DNA from: DATMXS01 sp050260275 | GTDB lineage: Bacteria; Acidobacteriota; Terriglobia; Bryobacterales; Bryobacteraceae | Assembly: GCA_050260275.1 (NCBI GenBank) | Contig: JBLNBX010000219.1 | Location: forward strand, 1-38,734 | Direction: 5' to 3' | DNA length: 38,734 nucleotides | Shown here: one piece after another, positions 17,047 to 24,878 of the stretch | Layout: each line of letters begins with the position of its first letter | How positions within the stretch are numbered: the stretch's first letter is position 1 | Notes under the pieces: generated by a model | Databases searched by the model: none | The model's input: only the letters and a program-made list of their open reading frames with translations | What the model was told of the DNA's origin: nothing | Translations under genes and position numbers: made by a program

Positions 17047-18063
17047 CTACGGCCCATCAGGGTCCCGGCCGCCGCGCGGCTCGACGATGTAGTACTCCAC
17101 CAGCGTCAGGACGAGTACAGCCGACGGCACGGCAACCAGCGCCCCGATCACGCCCGCCAGTTCCGCGCCCACCAGCAGCGCAATCAGCACCGCCGTGGCG
17201 GAGATGCGCACTTGCGCCTGCATGATGTTCGGCGTGAGGAACGCGTTTTCCACCTGCTGGTAAACAAAGAAATACACCAGCACGCCTACGAGTTTTCCGA
17301 AGGAGTCTATGGCCGCGACGAGGCCCGCGAGAATGACGGTCACGATCGGGCCGAGCATCGGAATGATGTTGGCGATTGCGGCAAAGACGGCGAGCACGTA
17401 GAAGTACCTCACACGCAGCGCCGCGAAAGTGATCGCGCTCGTCGACCCGAGCACGAGCATCAGTATGAACTGCCCGGCCAGCCACCGCCGCATGCCGATC
17501 GCCGACCGGCGCAGCGCCGGCTCCAGATCGGCGCGCGTGCTCGCCGGCACCAGCAGCATCGACCACTGAAACAGGCGCTCGCCGTCGAGAATCATGTAGG
17601 CCGTGAGCAGCAGTACCGAAACAGCGGCGGCGACGACCGTGAACGTGCCGGTGATCAGGGCCGCGGCGCCGCCGACAAGAGAGCCGATGTATCCGCGCAG
17701 GTCTTCGCTCGAGATGTTCGGGAGATATGGCACCGCCGAGAGCCACGCGCGCCATTCCTCGATCCTCTCCGGCAGCGCTGCCGCAAGCTGCTGGACATCG
17801 CGGATGATCGGCGGAAGCGCGAACGCGAAGAACAGAGCCATTGCCAGGGTTGCAACGGAAATGATGAGCAGTATCGCTGTACCGCGGCCCGGGCCCCAGC
17901 CCCTGATGCGCAACCGCTGGACACTGTCCACCGCGGGCGAGAGCACGATCGCGAAAACCGCGCTCACATAGATGAGAAGCACCGCGAAGCGAAGCACGTA
18001 CAGCAGCCAGAGCGCCAATGCGATCGTGAACGCCAGGACCACCGCGCGGCTCGAAGTGGACAT
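17047..18063 (-). CDS. AI-2E family transporter (YdiK/PerM-like)
   Basis: A 338-residue inner-membrane protein. Two hydrophobic helices open it (VVLAFTIALALWLLYVLRFA and LLIYVSAVFAIVLSP), followed by a long soluble loop and a C-terminal group of about five helices. Family features include the IPMLGPIVTVILAG segment and FVYQQVENAFLTPNIMQAQV, close to the usual QxxxNxxLxPxI(M/V)G. Members include proposed AI-2 exporters and Na+/H+ antiporters, so the substrate is open. ATG at 18063 follows a weak GGGG; ATG at 18093 would add ten residues. The upstream Nramp-like gene is divergent about 100 bases away. Confidence 0.85.
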   Translation of the reverse strand: MSTSSRAVVLAFTIALALWLLYVLRFAVLLIYVSAVFAIVLSPAVDSVQRLRIRGWGPGRGTAILLIISVATLAMALFFAFALPPIIRDVQQLAAALPERIEEWRAWLSAVPYLPNISSEDLRGYIGSLVGGAAALITGTFTVVAAAVSVLLLTAYMILDGERLFQWSMLLVPASTRADLEPALRRSAIGMRRWLAGQFILMLVLGSTSAITFAALRVRYFYVLAVFAAIANIIPMLGPIVTVILAGLVAAIDSFGKLVGVLVYFFVYQQVENAFLTPNIMQAQVRISATAVLIALLVGAELAGVIGALVAVPSAVLVLTLVEYYIVEPRGGRDPDGP

Positions 18064-18166
18064 GCTGCCCCAGTGAGGTTCTGGTCTAAGCATAGCCGCA
18101 TTTCCCGGCAGCCCGCGCGCCCCGGCGAGCCTGGGCGTTCGCCGCACGCGTGGTACTCTGGCACCC

Positions 18167-19546
18167 ATGAGCGGCGCTCCGCAGATCGCCAGCGAACAGT
18201 TCGACCCGTACGGGCTCGACCCGCGGGATACGGCCGAGCCTCCGCGCTCGCTTTTTGCGATTCTCAGGCGCATCGGGCCGGGCATGATACTGGCGGCCTC
18301 GATCGTCGGTTCAGGCGAACTCATAGCCACCACCACGCTCGGCGCGCAGGTTGGCTACGTCGCGCTGTGGGTGATCCTGCTGAGCTGTTTCATCAAGCCG
18401 GCCGTGCAGGCCGCCATTGGGCGGTACACGATCGCCAGCGGCGAAACCGGCCTGGAGAGCTTCAATGCCCTGCCCGGACCGCGCTGGAAGGTGAACTGGG
18501 TGGTCTGGGTCTGGGCGGCGATGGTGGCCGTCACCATGTTCCAGGTGGGCGCGATGTACGGAGGCGTCTCACAGGTGCTGAACCAGTTGTTCCCCGCCAT
18601 CCCGGTGAACGTGTTCGTGCTCGGGTTTCTGGGGCTGACGCTGGCGCTGCTCCTGGGCGGAGGGTACGAGCGCATCGAGCGCCTCGCCACGCTCAAGGTG
18701 GGCCTCTTCACGATGCTGACGTTCCTGTGCGCCCTCCTGCTGATGCGTATGCCGCAGTACTTCGACTGGGGCCAACTTGCCGCCGGCCTGGAATTCAGCA
18801 TGCCCGCTGGCGGGTTGGCGACTGCCGTTGCAGTGTTCGGCATCACCGGCGTGGGCGCCACCGAGCTGATGATGTATCCCTACTGGTGCGTCGAGAAGGG
18901 CTACGCGCGATACGCCGGCCGCGCCGACGGGAGCTCCGCATGGCAGAGCCGCATGCAGGGATGGGTGCGCGTGATGCACGTGGACATCATCGCTTCGATG
19001 GTGATCTACACCGTGGCTACCGTCGCCTTTTACCTGCTCGGCGCCGGCATTCTGCACGGCATGGGGATGGTGCCCAAGGGCTCTGAGACCATCACGGTGC
19101 TGTCAAACATCTACACGCAGACCCTCGGCGGATGGGCGCTGTGGCTGTTCTATGCCGGCGCTATCGCGACGCTGTACGGCACAATTTTCGCCTCCACGGC
19201 GGGGAACGCGCGGATGTACGCCGACATGGCGCGGCTGATGGGCGCTTTCAGGCGCGATGACTACTCCGCACGTCTGGTGTGGCGCAACCGCTTTGTCTGG
19301 CTGCTGAACGTTGTCCCGGTCGTGCTCTACCTGTTGTTCCAGGAACCGGTGCTGATGGTGACCATAGGCGGCATCGGGCAGGCGCTGATGCTGCCGGTGA
19401 TCGGCATTGCCGCGCTCTACTTGCGCCACCGCAAGCTGGACCGTCTCGCCCATCCGGGACGCGCCATGACCGCGCTGCTTTGGTTCGCCACAGCCGTCAT
19501 CACGGCGTTCATGGCGTATTACGCGTGGATGCGCGTCATGCGGTAG
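18167..19546 (+). CDS. Nramp-like membrane transporter lacking the canonical metal-site motifs
   Basis: A 459-residue protein with about eleven hydrophobic segments. The Nramp (SLC11) fold is suggested by GPGMILAASIVGSGELIATT in TM1 and by the overall pattern. The defining DPGN of TM1 is replaced by GSGE (residues 48-51), and the MPH of TM6 is absent; the equivalent region near residue 224 reads GITGVGATELMMYPYWC. Canonical members move Mn2+ or Fe2+ with protons, using those residues as ligands. This protein therefore probably moves something else or uses different ligands. An acidobacterial/planctomycete-type divergent Nramp branch is the best fit. It has no metabolic neighbours that hint at the substrate. 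Confidence 0.8.
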   Translation: MSGAPQIASEQFDPYGLDPRDTAEPPRSLFAILRRIGPGMILAASIVGSGELIATTTLGAQVGYVALWVILLSCFIKPAVQAAIGRYTIASGETGLESFNALPGPRWKVNWVVWVWAAMVAVTMFQVGAMYGGVSQVLNQLFPAIPVNVFVLGFLGLTLALLLGGGYERIERLATLKVGLFTMLTFLCALLLMRMPQYFDWGQLAAGLEFSMPAGGLATAVAVFGITGVGATELMMYPYWCVEKGYARYAGRADGSSAWQSRMQGWVRVMHVDIIASMVIYTVATVAFYLLGAGILHGMGMVPKGSETITVLSNIYTQTLGGWALWLFYAGAIATLYGTIFASTAGNARMYADMARLMGAFRRDDYSARLVWRNRFVWLLNVVPVVLYLLFQEPVLMVTIGGIGQALMLPVIGIAALYLRHRKLDRLAHPGRAMTALLWFATAVITAFMAYYAWMRVMR

Positions 19547-19955
19547 AGAATTCCGAACTGGGCCACCCGCGCGAGCGCGCCCCGATGCCGCGATAGCGCC
19601 ACGCGAGGCGCCGCCGCTGCCGCCAGGGGACAGCGCCAGCAGCGGCATTGGGCGCATCCCGCCGGACCGCCCCCGCAATACGGACCATGCGCGGTGCCTG
19701 CCCCCTCCCGCTACAACTACAGCCTGGCGACCGGGTCGGGCTCACTGGGTCATAAAGCCCACTTGGGGGAGTCCCCCAGGGCGGCCCCGATGCGCCTTAG
19801 CCCCCTCCTTCCGTGGCCTCTCGAACCGCCGCCAGCTTGTCCGGAAGGGCTTTTCCCTCACCCGGACATCCGAATCTGATACGGTTAAAGCTAGCGAACT
19901 CGTTTTGGGCACCTCGTGTGCAAGGACTACGCCGAACGGTTCGTGTGATTCTGCT
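19547..19955. other. Intergenic stretch between Nramp-like gene and korD
   Basis: 409 bases with no supportable gene. GCCGCTGC at 19613-19620 can pair with GCAGCGGC at 19639-19646, a possible 3' stem of the upstream transcript. TGGGGGA-G-TCCCCCA at 19764-19778 is a second inverted repeat. The kor promoter should lie in 19860-19950, but I cannot place -35 and -10 boxes with confidence. Confidence 0.5.
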
Positions 19956-20204
19956 ATGGCCAAAGGCAACGTTTCCATAAACGTTGAGCGCTGCAAGGGA
20001 TGTGGTTTTTGCGTCGAGTTCTGCCCCACGAAGGTGCTCGGCCTCTCGTCGGCGTTCAATTCTAAGGGGTATCACCCCCCTCACGTAGTAGCCCTCGAAA
20101 AATGTAGCGGTTGCGACCTTTGCGGCATGTACTGCCCGGATTTCGCGATCTTCGGATACCGCATCAGCGCGCCCGCGCGGACGGAGGAACAGCATGCAGG
20201 CTGA
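19956..20204 (+). CDS. korD: 2-oxoacid:ferredoxin oxidoreductase, ferredoxin-like delta subunit
   Basis: An 82-residue protein with two [4Fe-4S] motifs: CKGCGFCVEFCP (C13, C16, C19, C23) and CSGCDLCGMYCP (C50, C53, C56, C60). It is the electron-transfer subunit of the enzyme encoded by the next three genes. I chose ATG at 19956 because the ferredoxin fold begins a few residues later; an in-frame ATG at 19905 adds 17 residues without similarity. It overlaps korA by 11 bases. The order delta-alpha-beta-gamma equals that of oorDABC in Helicobacter and Campylobacter. Confidence 0.92.
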   Translation: MAKGNVSINVERCKGCGFCVEFCPTKVLGLSSAFNSKGYHPPHVVALEKCSGCDLCGMYCPDFAIFGYRISAPARTEEQHAG

Positions 20205-21354
20205 CCCGAAGGGAGTCCTGTCCGGCGTTCATTTCATCGACGGCGACCACGCCTTCTGCGAAGGCGCCATCGCGGCGGGTGCGCGATTTGCCGCAGGCTA
20301 CCCCATCACGCCCTCGACGGAAGTGGTTGAGCGCTTCGCCAGCCGCGCTCCGACCATTGGCGGCTTGCTGATCCAAATGGAGGACGAACTCGCGTCGTCG
20401 ATCGCCATCGCGGGAGCCGTATGGGGCGGCGCAAAGGCGTTCACGGTCACGTCCGGCCCCGGCTTCTCGCTGATGATGGAGCACATCGGCTACGCCGCCA
20501 TGACCGAAACGCCATGCGTGTTCGTCAACGTTCAGCGTGGGGGACCCTCGACAGGCTTGCCGACATTGCCGGCGCAAGCCGACATGATGCAGGCGCGCTG
20601 GGGCTCGCACGGCGACTACGAGATAATCGCGCTCTCGCCGAACTCGCCGCAGGAGTGCTTCGACCTCGCGATCCGCGCCTTCAATCTCTCCGAGCAGTAC
20701 CGCACGCCGGTGATGTTCATGATGGACGAGTGCGTGGGGCACATGACGGAGAAGGTGGTCATTCCACCCGCGAGCGAGATTGAGATCTATCCGCGCCGCC
20801 ACACGTCGAAAACGCCTGCCGAGTACCGCGCCTACGAGGCCGACAGCGACCTGGTTCCCGAGATGGCGCACGCCGGCGAGGGCTACCGTTTTCACATCAC
20901 CGGGCTGACGCACGACGATCGCGGCTACCCGATGATGAATGTGCCCGCGCAGGACAGGCTCATTCGCCGCCTGGTGCAGAAGATCAGGGGCGCCGAGGAG
21001 CAGCTCACCTTCACGGATGAGGCGAACCTGGAGGACGCCGAGGTGGTGGTTGTGTCGTACGGAATCACCTCGCGAGTGGCGCAGAAGGCCATCGACACCG
21101 CCCGTGCCCGCGGGAAGAAGGTTGGCCGCTGCCGGCTGATCGGCATCTGGCCGTTCCCCGACAGGCGGCTGCGAGCGATCGCATCGCGCGGCGTGAAGGC
21201 CTTTGTTGTGCCTGAGCTCAACATGGGGCAGATAGCGCGCGAGGTGGAGCGAGCCACCGGAAAGCTCGCTTGCACCATTCCCGTAACGCACGCCGGGGGC
21301 GGCGTTCACGACCCCGAACAGATTCTGGATGCCATCATGGAGGCCGCGAAATGA
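20194..21354 (+). CDS. korA: 2-oxoacid:ferredoxin oxidoreductase subunit alpha
   Basis: A 386-residue subunit holding the pyrimidine-binding and transketolase C-terminal-like domains. Family signatures are AAGYPITPSTEVVERFA, IQMEDELASSIAIAGAVWGG, TSGPGFSLMMEHIGYAAMTE and QRGGPSTGLPT, then VVSYGITSRVA in the C-terminal domain and GRCRLIGIWPFP. The complex decarboxylates 2-oxoglutarate (or another 2-oxoacid) to the acyl-CoA, reducing ferredoxin; some organisms run it backwards to fix CO2. The gene starts inside korD and ends with an ATGA overlap with korB, so all subunits are probably made in step. Confidence 0.93.
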   Translation: MQADPKGVLSGVHFIDGDHAFCEGAIAAGARFAAGYPITPSTEVVERFASRAPTIGGLLIQMEDELASSIAIAGAVWGGAKAFTVTSGPGFSLMMEHIGYAAMTETPCVFVNVQRGGPSTGLPTLPAQADMMQARWGSHGDYEIIALSPNSPQECFDLAIRAFNLSEQYRTPVMFMMDECVGHMTEKVVIPPASEIEIYPRRHTSKTPAEYRAYEADSDLVPEMAHAGEGYRFHITGLTHDDRGYPMMNVPAQDRLIRRLVQKIRGAEEQLTFTDEANLEDAEVVVVSYGITSRVAQKAIDTARARGKKVGRCRLIGIWPFPDRRLRAIASRGVKAFVVPELNMGQIAREVERATGKLACTIPVTHAGGGVHDPEQILDAIMEAAK

Positions 21355-22226
21355 GCACCGCTACGACGATTTCGGCCATCAACCCCGTCGAACCGCTGCT
21401 GCGCACCGAGCGCATTCCGCACATCTGGTGCCCGGGCTGCGGCATCGGGACCACGGTGAACTGCTTCGCGCGAGCGCTGTACGAGTCGAAGGTCAACCTG
21501 GACAAGGTGGCCGTGGTCTCGGGCATCGGCTGCACGGGCCGCGTGGCGGGCTACATTCGCCTGGACTCGTTCCACACCACGCACGGCCGCGCCATCCCAT
21601 TTGCCACGGGCCTGAAGCTTGCCAACCCCGGTTTGAAAGTAGTGGTTTACTCGGGCGACGGAGACCTGTTCGCCATCGGCGGGAATCATTTCATTCACGC
21701 CGCGCGCCGCAACATGGACCTCAAGGTCATCTGCGTGAACAACCTGATCTACGCTATGACCGGCGGCCAGGTTGCGCCGACGACGCCCGACAGCGCCATC
21801 ACGACAACCACGCCCTACGGCTGCTACGAGCCGGCGTTCAATATTCCCGCGCTGGCCGAGGCCGCCGGCGCGTCGTACGTTGCGCGCTGGACAACTTTCC
21901 ATGTCCGCCAGCTCACCAAGGCCATGGCGGAGATCATGAACAAGAAGGGCTTCTGCTTCATCGAGGTCCTCTCGCCCTGCCCGACCCTCTACCAGCGCCG
22001 GAACAAGATGGGCGACGGCCTGGACGCGATGAAGTTCTACAAGGAGAAGAGCACGGTGCGCAACGGCGTTTCCACCCGAGAGCTATCGCTGACGAAGGAT
22101 GGCGAGATCGTGGTGGGCAAGTTCGTCGACCGCGAGCGTCCGGACTACGCCGAGGTTTTGCGCGGCAGGCTCACCGAGCAGTTCGGCGACCGTTACATGC
22201 CGATGGAGTGCAGCGTATGCAGCTAA
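21351..22226 (+). CDS. korB: 2-oxoacid:ferredoxin oxidoreductase subunit beta
   Basis: A 291-residue thiamine-pyrophosphate-binding subunit. WCPGCGIG (residues 26-33) opens the fold; SGDGDLFAIGGNHFIHAARR contains the Mg/TPP GDGD motif; NNLIYAMTGGQVAPTTP follows, and CPTLYQRRNKMGDG near 215 is typical of the KorB/OorB group. ATG at 21351 overlaps the korA stop by four bases. The 2-oxoglutarate assignment rests on overall resemblance to OorB/KorB; 2-oxoisovalerate cannot be ruled out from reading alone. Confidence 0.93.
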   Translation: MSTATTISAINPVEPLLRTERIPHIWCPGCGIGTTVNCFARALYESKVNLDKVAVVSGIGCTGRVAGYIRLDSFHTTHGRAIPFATGLKLANPGLKVVVYSGDGDLFAIGGNHFIHAARRNMDLKVICVNNLIYAMTGGQVAPTTPDSAITTTTPYGCYEPAFNIPALAEAAGASYVARWTTFHVRQLTKAMAEIMNKKGFCFIEVLSPCPTLYQRRNKMGDGLDAMKFYKEKSTVRNGVSTRELSLTKDGEIVVGKFVDRERPDYAEVLRGRLTEQFGDRYMPMECSVCS

Positions 22227-22810
22227 CCGAGATCCGAATTGCCGGCTTCGGCGGGCAGGGCGTCATCCTCTCCGCCATGATCGTGGGCCGCGCGGCCTCC
22301 ATTCACGAAGGGGGCTACGCCACGCTCACGCAGAGCTTCGGCCCGGAGGCTCGCGGCGGCGCATCCAGCGCGCAGGTGATCCTCTCGGACGAGCCGGTGC
22401 TGTACCCATACGTGACGCGCCCCGACGTGCTTGTTGTGATGTCGCAGGAAGCCTACACGAAGTTTGCGCCGGAGCTGAAGGAAGACGGCATCCTCATCGT
22501 CGAGGAGGAGCTCGTCCGCGTCTCGGACGTGACCGCCGGCCGGCGAGTGTTTGGCGTCCCGGCAACGCGTCTCGCCGAGGAACTCGGGCGGCGCATGGTG
22601 CTGAACGTAGTGATGGTGGGTTTCTTCACAGCCGTTACGAAGCTGCTCAATCCGGAGTCAGTGCGGAAGGCCGTGGCCGAGTCCGTACCTGCCGCTACGC
22701 GCGACCTGAACCTGAAGGCGTTCGACAAGGGCTACGAATACGGCTTGGCAGCTCACGAGCGGGAAGAAGAGGCAGAACTGGAGCCCGGCGCTATCGAAGC
22801 GCAGTCGTAG
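22217..22810 (+). CDS. korC: 2-oxoacid:ferredoxin oxidoreductase subunit gamma
   Basis: A 197-residue gamma subunit with RIAGFGGQGVILSAMI at the N-terminus and TQSFGPEARGGASSAQVILS, both hallmarks of the family. The domain contributes to CoA binding and subunit contacts. ATG at 22217 lies within the end of korB (10-base overlap). It closes the korDABC operon; no clear T-run terminator follows, and the double-hairpin repeats begin about 95 bases downstream. The frame is open further upstream, but that part is antiframe to korB. Confidence 0.92.
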   Translation: MQLTEIRIAGFGGQGVILSAMIVGRAASIHEGGYATLTQSFGPEARGGASSAQVILSDEPVLYPYVTRPDVLVVMSQEAYTKFAPELKEDGILIVEEELVRVSDVTAGRRVFGVPATRLAEELGRRMVLNVVMVGFFTAVTKLLNPESVRKAVAESVPAATRDLNLKAFDKGYEYGLAAHEREEEAELEPGAIEAQS

Positions 22811-22906
22811 AAACTCGCGTCCGCGGCAGAGCTGAGGGTAGCGCTCGCCTCTGCCGTGAAAGCGCGCTAAGAAGACCATCTCATCGAGCGTGGAGGGCCT
22901 TCGTCT

Positions 22907-23077
22907 GCGCCGGACCCCGTGGCCCGGCGTGGCCGAACTTCGATCAACCGAGCAGGCCGAGCACACCCGTTTCGAAGTCGAGTGTGGGGCGGACGCCCTC
23001 GCCCGCGCCGGACCCCCTGGTCCGGCTTGGCCGAATCTAGGTCAACCGCGCAGGCGGAGCACACCCAGTTTCGAAGA
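22907..23077 (+). repeat. Two tandem ~73 bp copies carrying the double-hairpin element
   Basis: Unit A at 22907-22979 and unit B at 23005-23077 start 98 bases apart. Both run gcgccggacccc(g/c)tgg(c/t)ccggc, then ttggccgaa-like, gtcaaccg(a/c)gcaggc(c/g)gagcacaccc and ttcgaag. The spacer between them (tgtggggcggacgccctcgc) is the opening of the family core, also seen inverted at 9368-9418. The 96 bases between korC and unit A are unassigned. Confidence 0.7.
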
Positions 23078-23150
23078 TAAGTCCAACGGCCTTCCCGCAT
23101 AGGCTCGCTGAAACGCAGTACATGTGCCTAATTCCGATAGTCTCGACAGC

Positions 23151-23203
23151 GCCCGACGGGCGACCGGGGGGTCGCCCGCGGACCTGGGGGTCCGCCCCAC
23201 AAG
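23151..23203 (-). repeat. Double-hairpin intergenic repeat, inverted copy
   Basis: On the minus strand: cttgtggggcggacccccag, then gtccgcgggcgaccccccgg, then tcgcccgtcgggc. It contains GCGGACC-CCCA-GGTCCGC and GGGCGACC-CCCC-GGTCGCCC, both perfect stems; this is the cleanest copy of the two-hairpin core. Confidence 0.78.
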
Positions 23204-23419
23204 TTCGCAAGCCGCATACCTGGCCTATAGCCAGGAAGGCGCTCTCATTGCGGGGCTATCGCTGAAGAAATCGAGCACGGCGAGATGAAGCCGAGGGCGG
23301 AAACTCTGCAGTTCTCAGTCGCAGCATGAGCGCGTGTCCCGCCACCAAAGCCCAGCGCGCGCTTGCAGCGCTCTACGCCGGTCGGCTGGCGAGTCGAGCA
23401 GACGTCGGGTTCCGCCACC
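23204..23419. other. Unassigned gap before ybaK
   Basis: No gene is supportable. CCTGGC-CTATA-GCCAGG at 23219-23235 is a small perfect hairpin. The plus-strand open frames here have arginine/serine-rich, family-free translations. Confidence 0.4.
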
Positions 23420-23452
23420 CGCAAAACCCAACGGCAGGCCCGAAGGTCTGCC
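23420..23452 (-). terminator. Intrinsic terminator of ybaK with UUCG tetraloop
   Basis: Read on the minus strand three bases after the ybaK stop: GGCAGACC-TTCG-GGCCTGCC, an 8 bp stem with one mismatch closed by a C(UUCG)G tetraloop, followed by GTTGGGTTTTG. This has the stem plus T-rich tail expected of a Rho-independent terminator. Confidence 0.6.
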
Positions 23453-23455
23453 GCG

Positions 23456-23938
23456 CTAGCCCGCCGTGCGCACCAGCCTCGAAAACGCGATCACCGACGG
23501 CTGCACCAGCCTCTCGAAGTCGGCGTAGTGCATGTGAACCACGTCGCGGTGCGTTCCGGCGTTGAACGCGATCATGTCCTCGCCGGCTAGCCGGCTGTCC
23601 ACGTATACCGGCAGGTTCCAGAGATTGCCAAAGGGCGGCATCGCCCCCAACTCGACGTTCGGGAACAGCTCGCCGAGTTCCGCCTCCGTCGCGAGCCGCA
23701 GGCGCGACAGGCCCAGCTCCAGCCTCAACTGCTCGAGATCGGCAACGCTATCGCCTGGCAGGACGGCCATGCCGTAACCCTGTTCGCTGAGAAAAACCAG
23801 CGTTTTCGCGAGTTCGCGCGCGGGTATACGCTCGGCCGCGGCCACCTCCCGCGCTGTGTATGCCAGCGGATGCACGGTGTGCGTGTACTGAACGTTGTTT
23901 TGATCCAGGAACTCCCGCAGTCTCGTCAAGACCGGCAT
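23456..23938 (-). CDS. YbaK/EbsC-type aminoacyl-tRNA deacylase
   Basis: A 160-residue single-domain protein of the YbaK/ProX superfamily, which hydrolyses wrongly charged tRNAs in the cytoplasm. Visible features are an N-terminal LREFLDQNNVQYTHTVHPLAYTA typical of the group, AKTLVFL with the conserved lysine, MAVLPGDSVADLEQLR, and GAMPPFG, which corresponds to the substrate-loop G-x(S/M)PP. The exact tRNA (Cys-, Ala- or Ser-charged) is unclear. I take the ATG at 23938; the frame runs on to 24049 without family similarity. It is followed by an intrinsic terminator. Confidence 0.85.
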   Translation of the reverse strand: MPVLTRLREFLDQNNVQYTHTVHPLAYTAREVAAAERIPARELAKTLVFLSEQGYGMAVLPGDSVADLEQLRLELGLSRLRLATEAELGELFPNVELGAMPPFGNLWNLPVYVDSRLAGEDMIAFNAGTHRDVVHMHYADFERLVQPSVIAFSRLVRTAG

Positions 23939-24062
23939 TTGCACCCTCCGCGTGATGTCTTGCGCCTGCCCTTGAGAACGGCGGGGGACGCCGCGGGCCT
24001 GCGCGAGGAAGTCCACTCGGAATTTACTAAAAAACGGGCCGCCGCGCAATACCGGCGGGGCT

Positions 24063-24419
24063 CTAGCCGGCGTTGCCCAGGCCCACGAATACTATGCCGA
24101 TCAATATCAGGGCGAGGCCTACGAACTTGCCGCGCGTCACGCGCTCTTTGAAGAACAGGCGGGACCAGAGCAGCGTCCACACGTATCCGAGCGACACCAA
24201 GGGATACAAGACGCTCAACTCGCCGCCGCGGATGCCCAGGACAAAGAAGTAAGACGAGGCGAGAAAAAACGCAACACCGAGCGCAAGCCTGTAGTTCAAC
24301 ACCAAGTACTTGAGCCCGCGGTTAAGCCTGACCGCTCCAGATTTCAGAAATACCGCGCCGAATGAACCTATGAACGAAGCTGTCAGCACGTAGGCGATGG
24401 ACTCGACGGGCGTTCTCAT
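24063..24419 (-). CDS. Small DMT/SMR-like transporter, second of a coupled pair
   Basis: A 118-residue protein with four predicted transmembrane helices (AYVLTASFIGSFGAVFLKSG, LALGVAFFLASSYFFVLGI, VLYPLVSLGYVWTLLWSRLF and GLALILIGIVFVGLG). The SVLYPLVSLGYVW segment and terminal helix place it with EamA/EmrE-like proteins of half size. Its ATG overlaps the stop of the preceding, similar gene by four bases, the arrangement of SMR-type heterodimers such as ArnE/ArnF and YkkCD. Substrate unknown; lipid-linked sugar flipping, metabolite or drug export are all possible. Confidence 0.78.
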   Translation of the reverse strand: MRTPVESIAYVLTASFIGSFGAVFLKSGAVRLNRGLKYLVLNYRLALGVAFFLASSYFFVLGIRGGELSVLYPLVSLGYVWTLLWSRLFFKERVTRGKFVGLALILIGIVFVGLGNAG

Positions 24420-24814
24420 ATCTTGCCCGACTTTCCCAGCACGCCCACGCCGGCCACGATAGCGATAACTCCTATCAGCTTGAAAGCGTTCAACTGTTCC
24501 TTGAAAAAGTAGACGGCAAGGCCCGCCACCCAGACGTAGGTCAGGGAGATTATCGGGTACAGGATGGACAGTTCCTCGTCCCGGAGCGCGAAGACGAACA
24601 GGACGGTCATGAGGCCGTAGAGCGCATAGCCCGAAAAGATGTGCAGATTGAGCAGCATCGAGAAGGGATCGGATCCCTGAAGGGTGCTGGCGCCGGTCTT
24701 TATGAGGACTTGTCCAGCAGCGCCGAGCAGCGTGCACAGGAACATTATGCCGATGGCCTGGCTGCGCGACATCGGCTTACGCGCTGCTTGCTTGGGGTTT
24801 GCGCCTGCGCTCAT
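24416..24814 (-). CDS. Small DMT/SMR-like transporter, first of a coupled pair
   Basis: A 132-residue protein with four predicted helices after a polar N-terminus of about 20 residues: AIGIMFLCTLLGAAGQVLIK, GYALYGLMTVLFVFAL, SILYPIISLTYVWVAGLAVY and LIGVIAIVAGVGVLG. The start at 24814 is fixed by GGGAGGAGGT three to twelve bases upstream. SILYPIISLTYVW mirrors SVLYPLVSLGYVW in the next gene, so the two arose by duplication or are paired family members. GQVLIKTG in helix 1 resembles the ArnE/EamA group. They probably form an antiparallel heterodimer (inference). Confidence 0.8.
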   Translation of the reverse strand: MSAGANPKQAARKPMSRSQAIGIMFLCTLLGAAGQVLIKTGASTLQGSDPFSMLLNLHIFSGYALYGLMTVLFVFALRDEELSILYPIISLTYVWVAGLAVYFFKEQLNAFKLIGVIAIVAGVGVLGKSGKI

Positions 24815-24816
24815 TG

Positions 24817-24826
24817 ACCTCCTCCC
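24817..24826 (-). promoter_or_regulatory. Strong ribosome binding site of the small-transporter pair
   Basis: GGGAGGAGGT on the minus strand just before the ATG at 24814; it decides between this start and the ATG at 24772. Confidence 0.8.
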
Positions 24827-24878
24827 AAGACATGATAGCCGATGCCGACCGCCGATCAACAGAAGCCTATCTTTTCAC

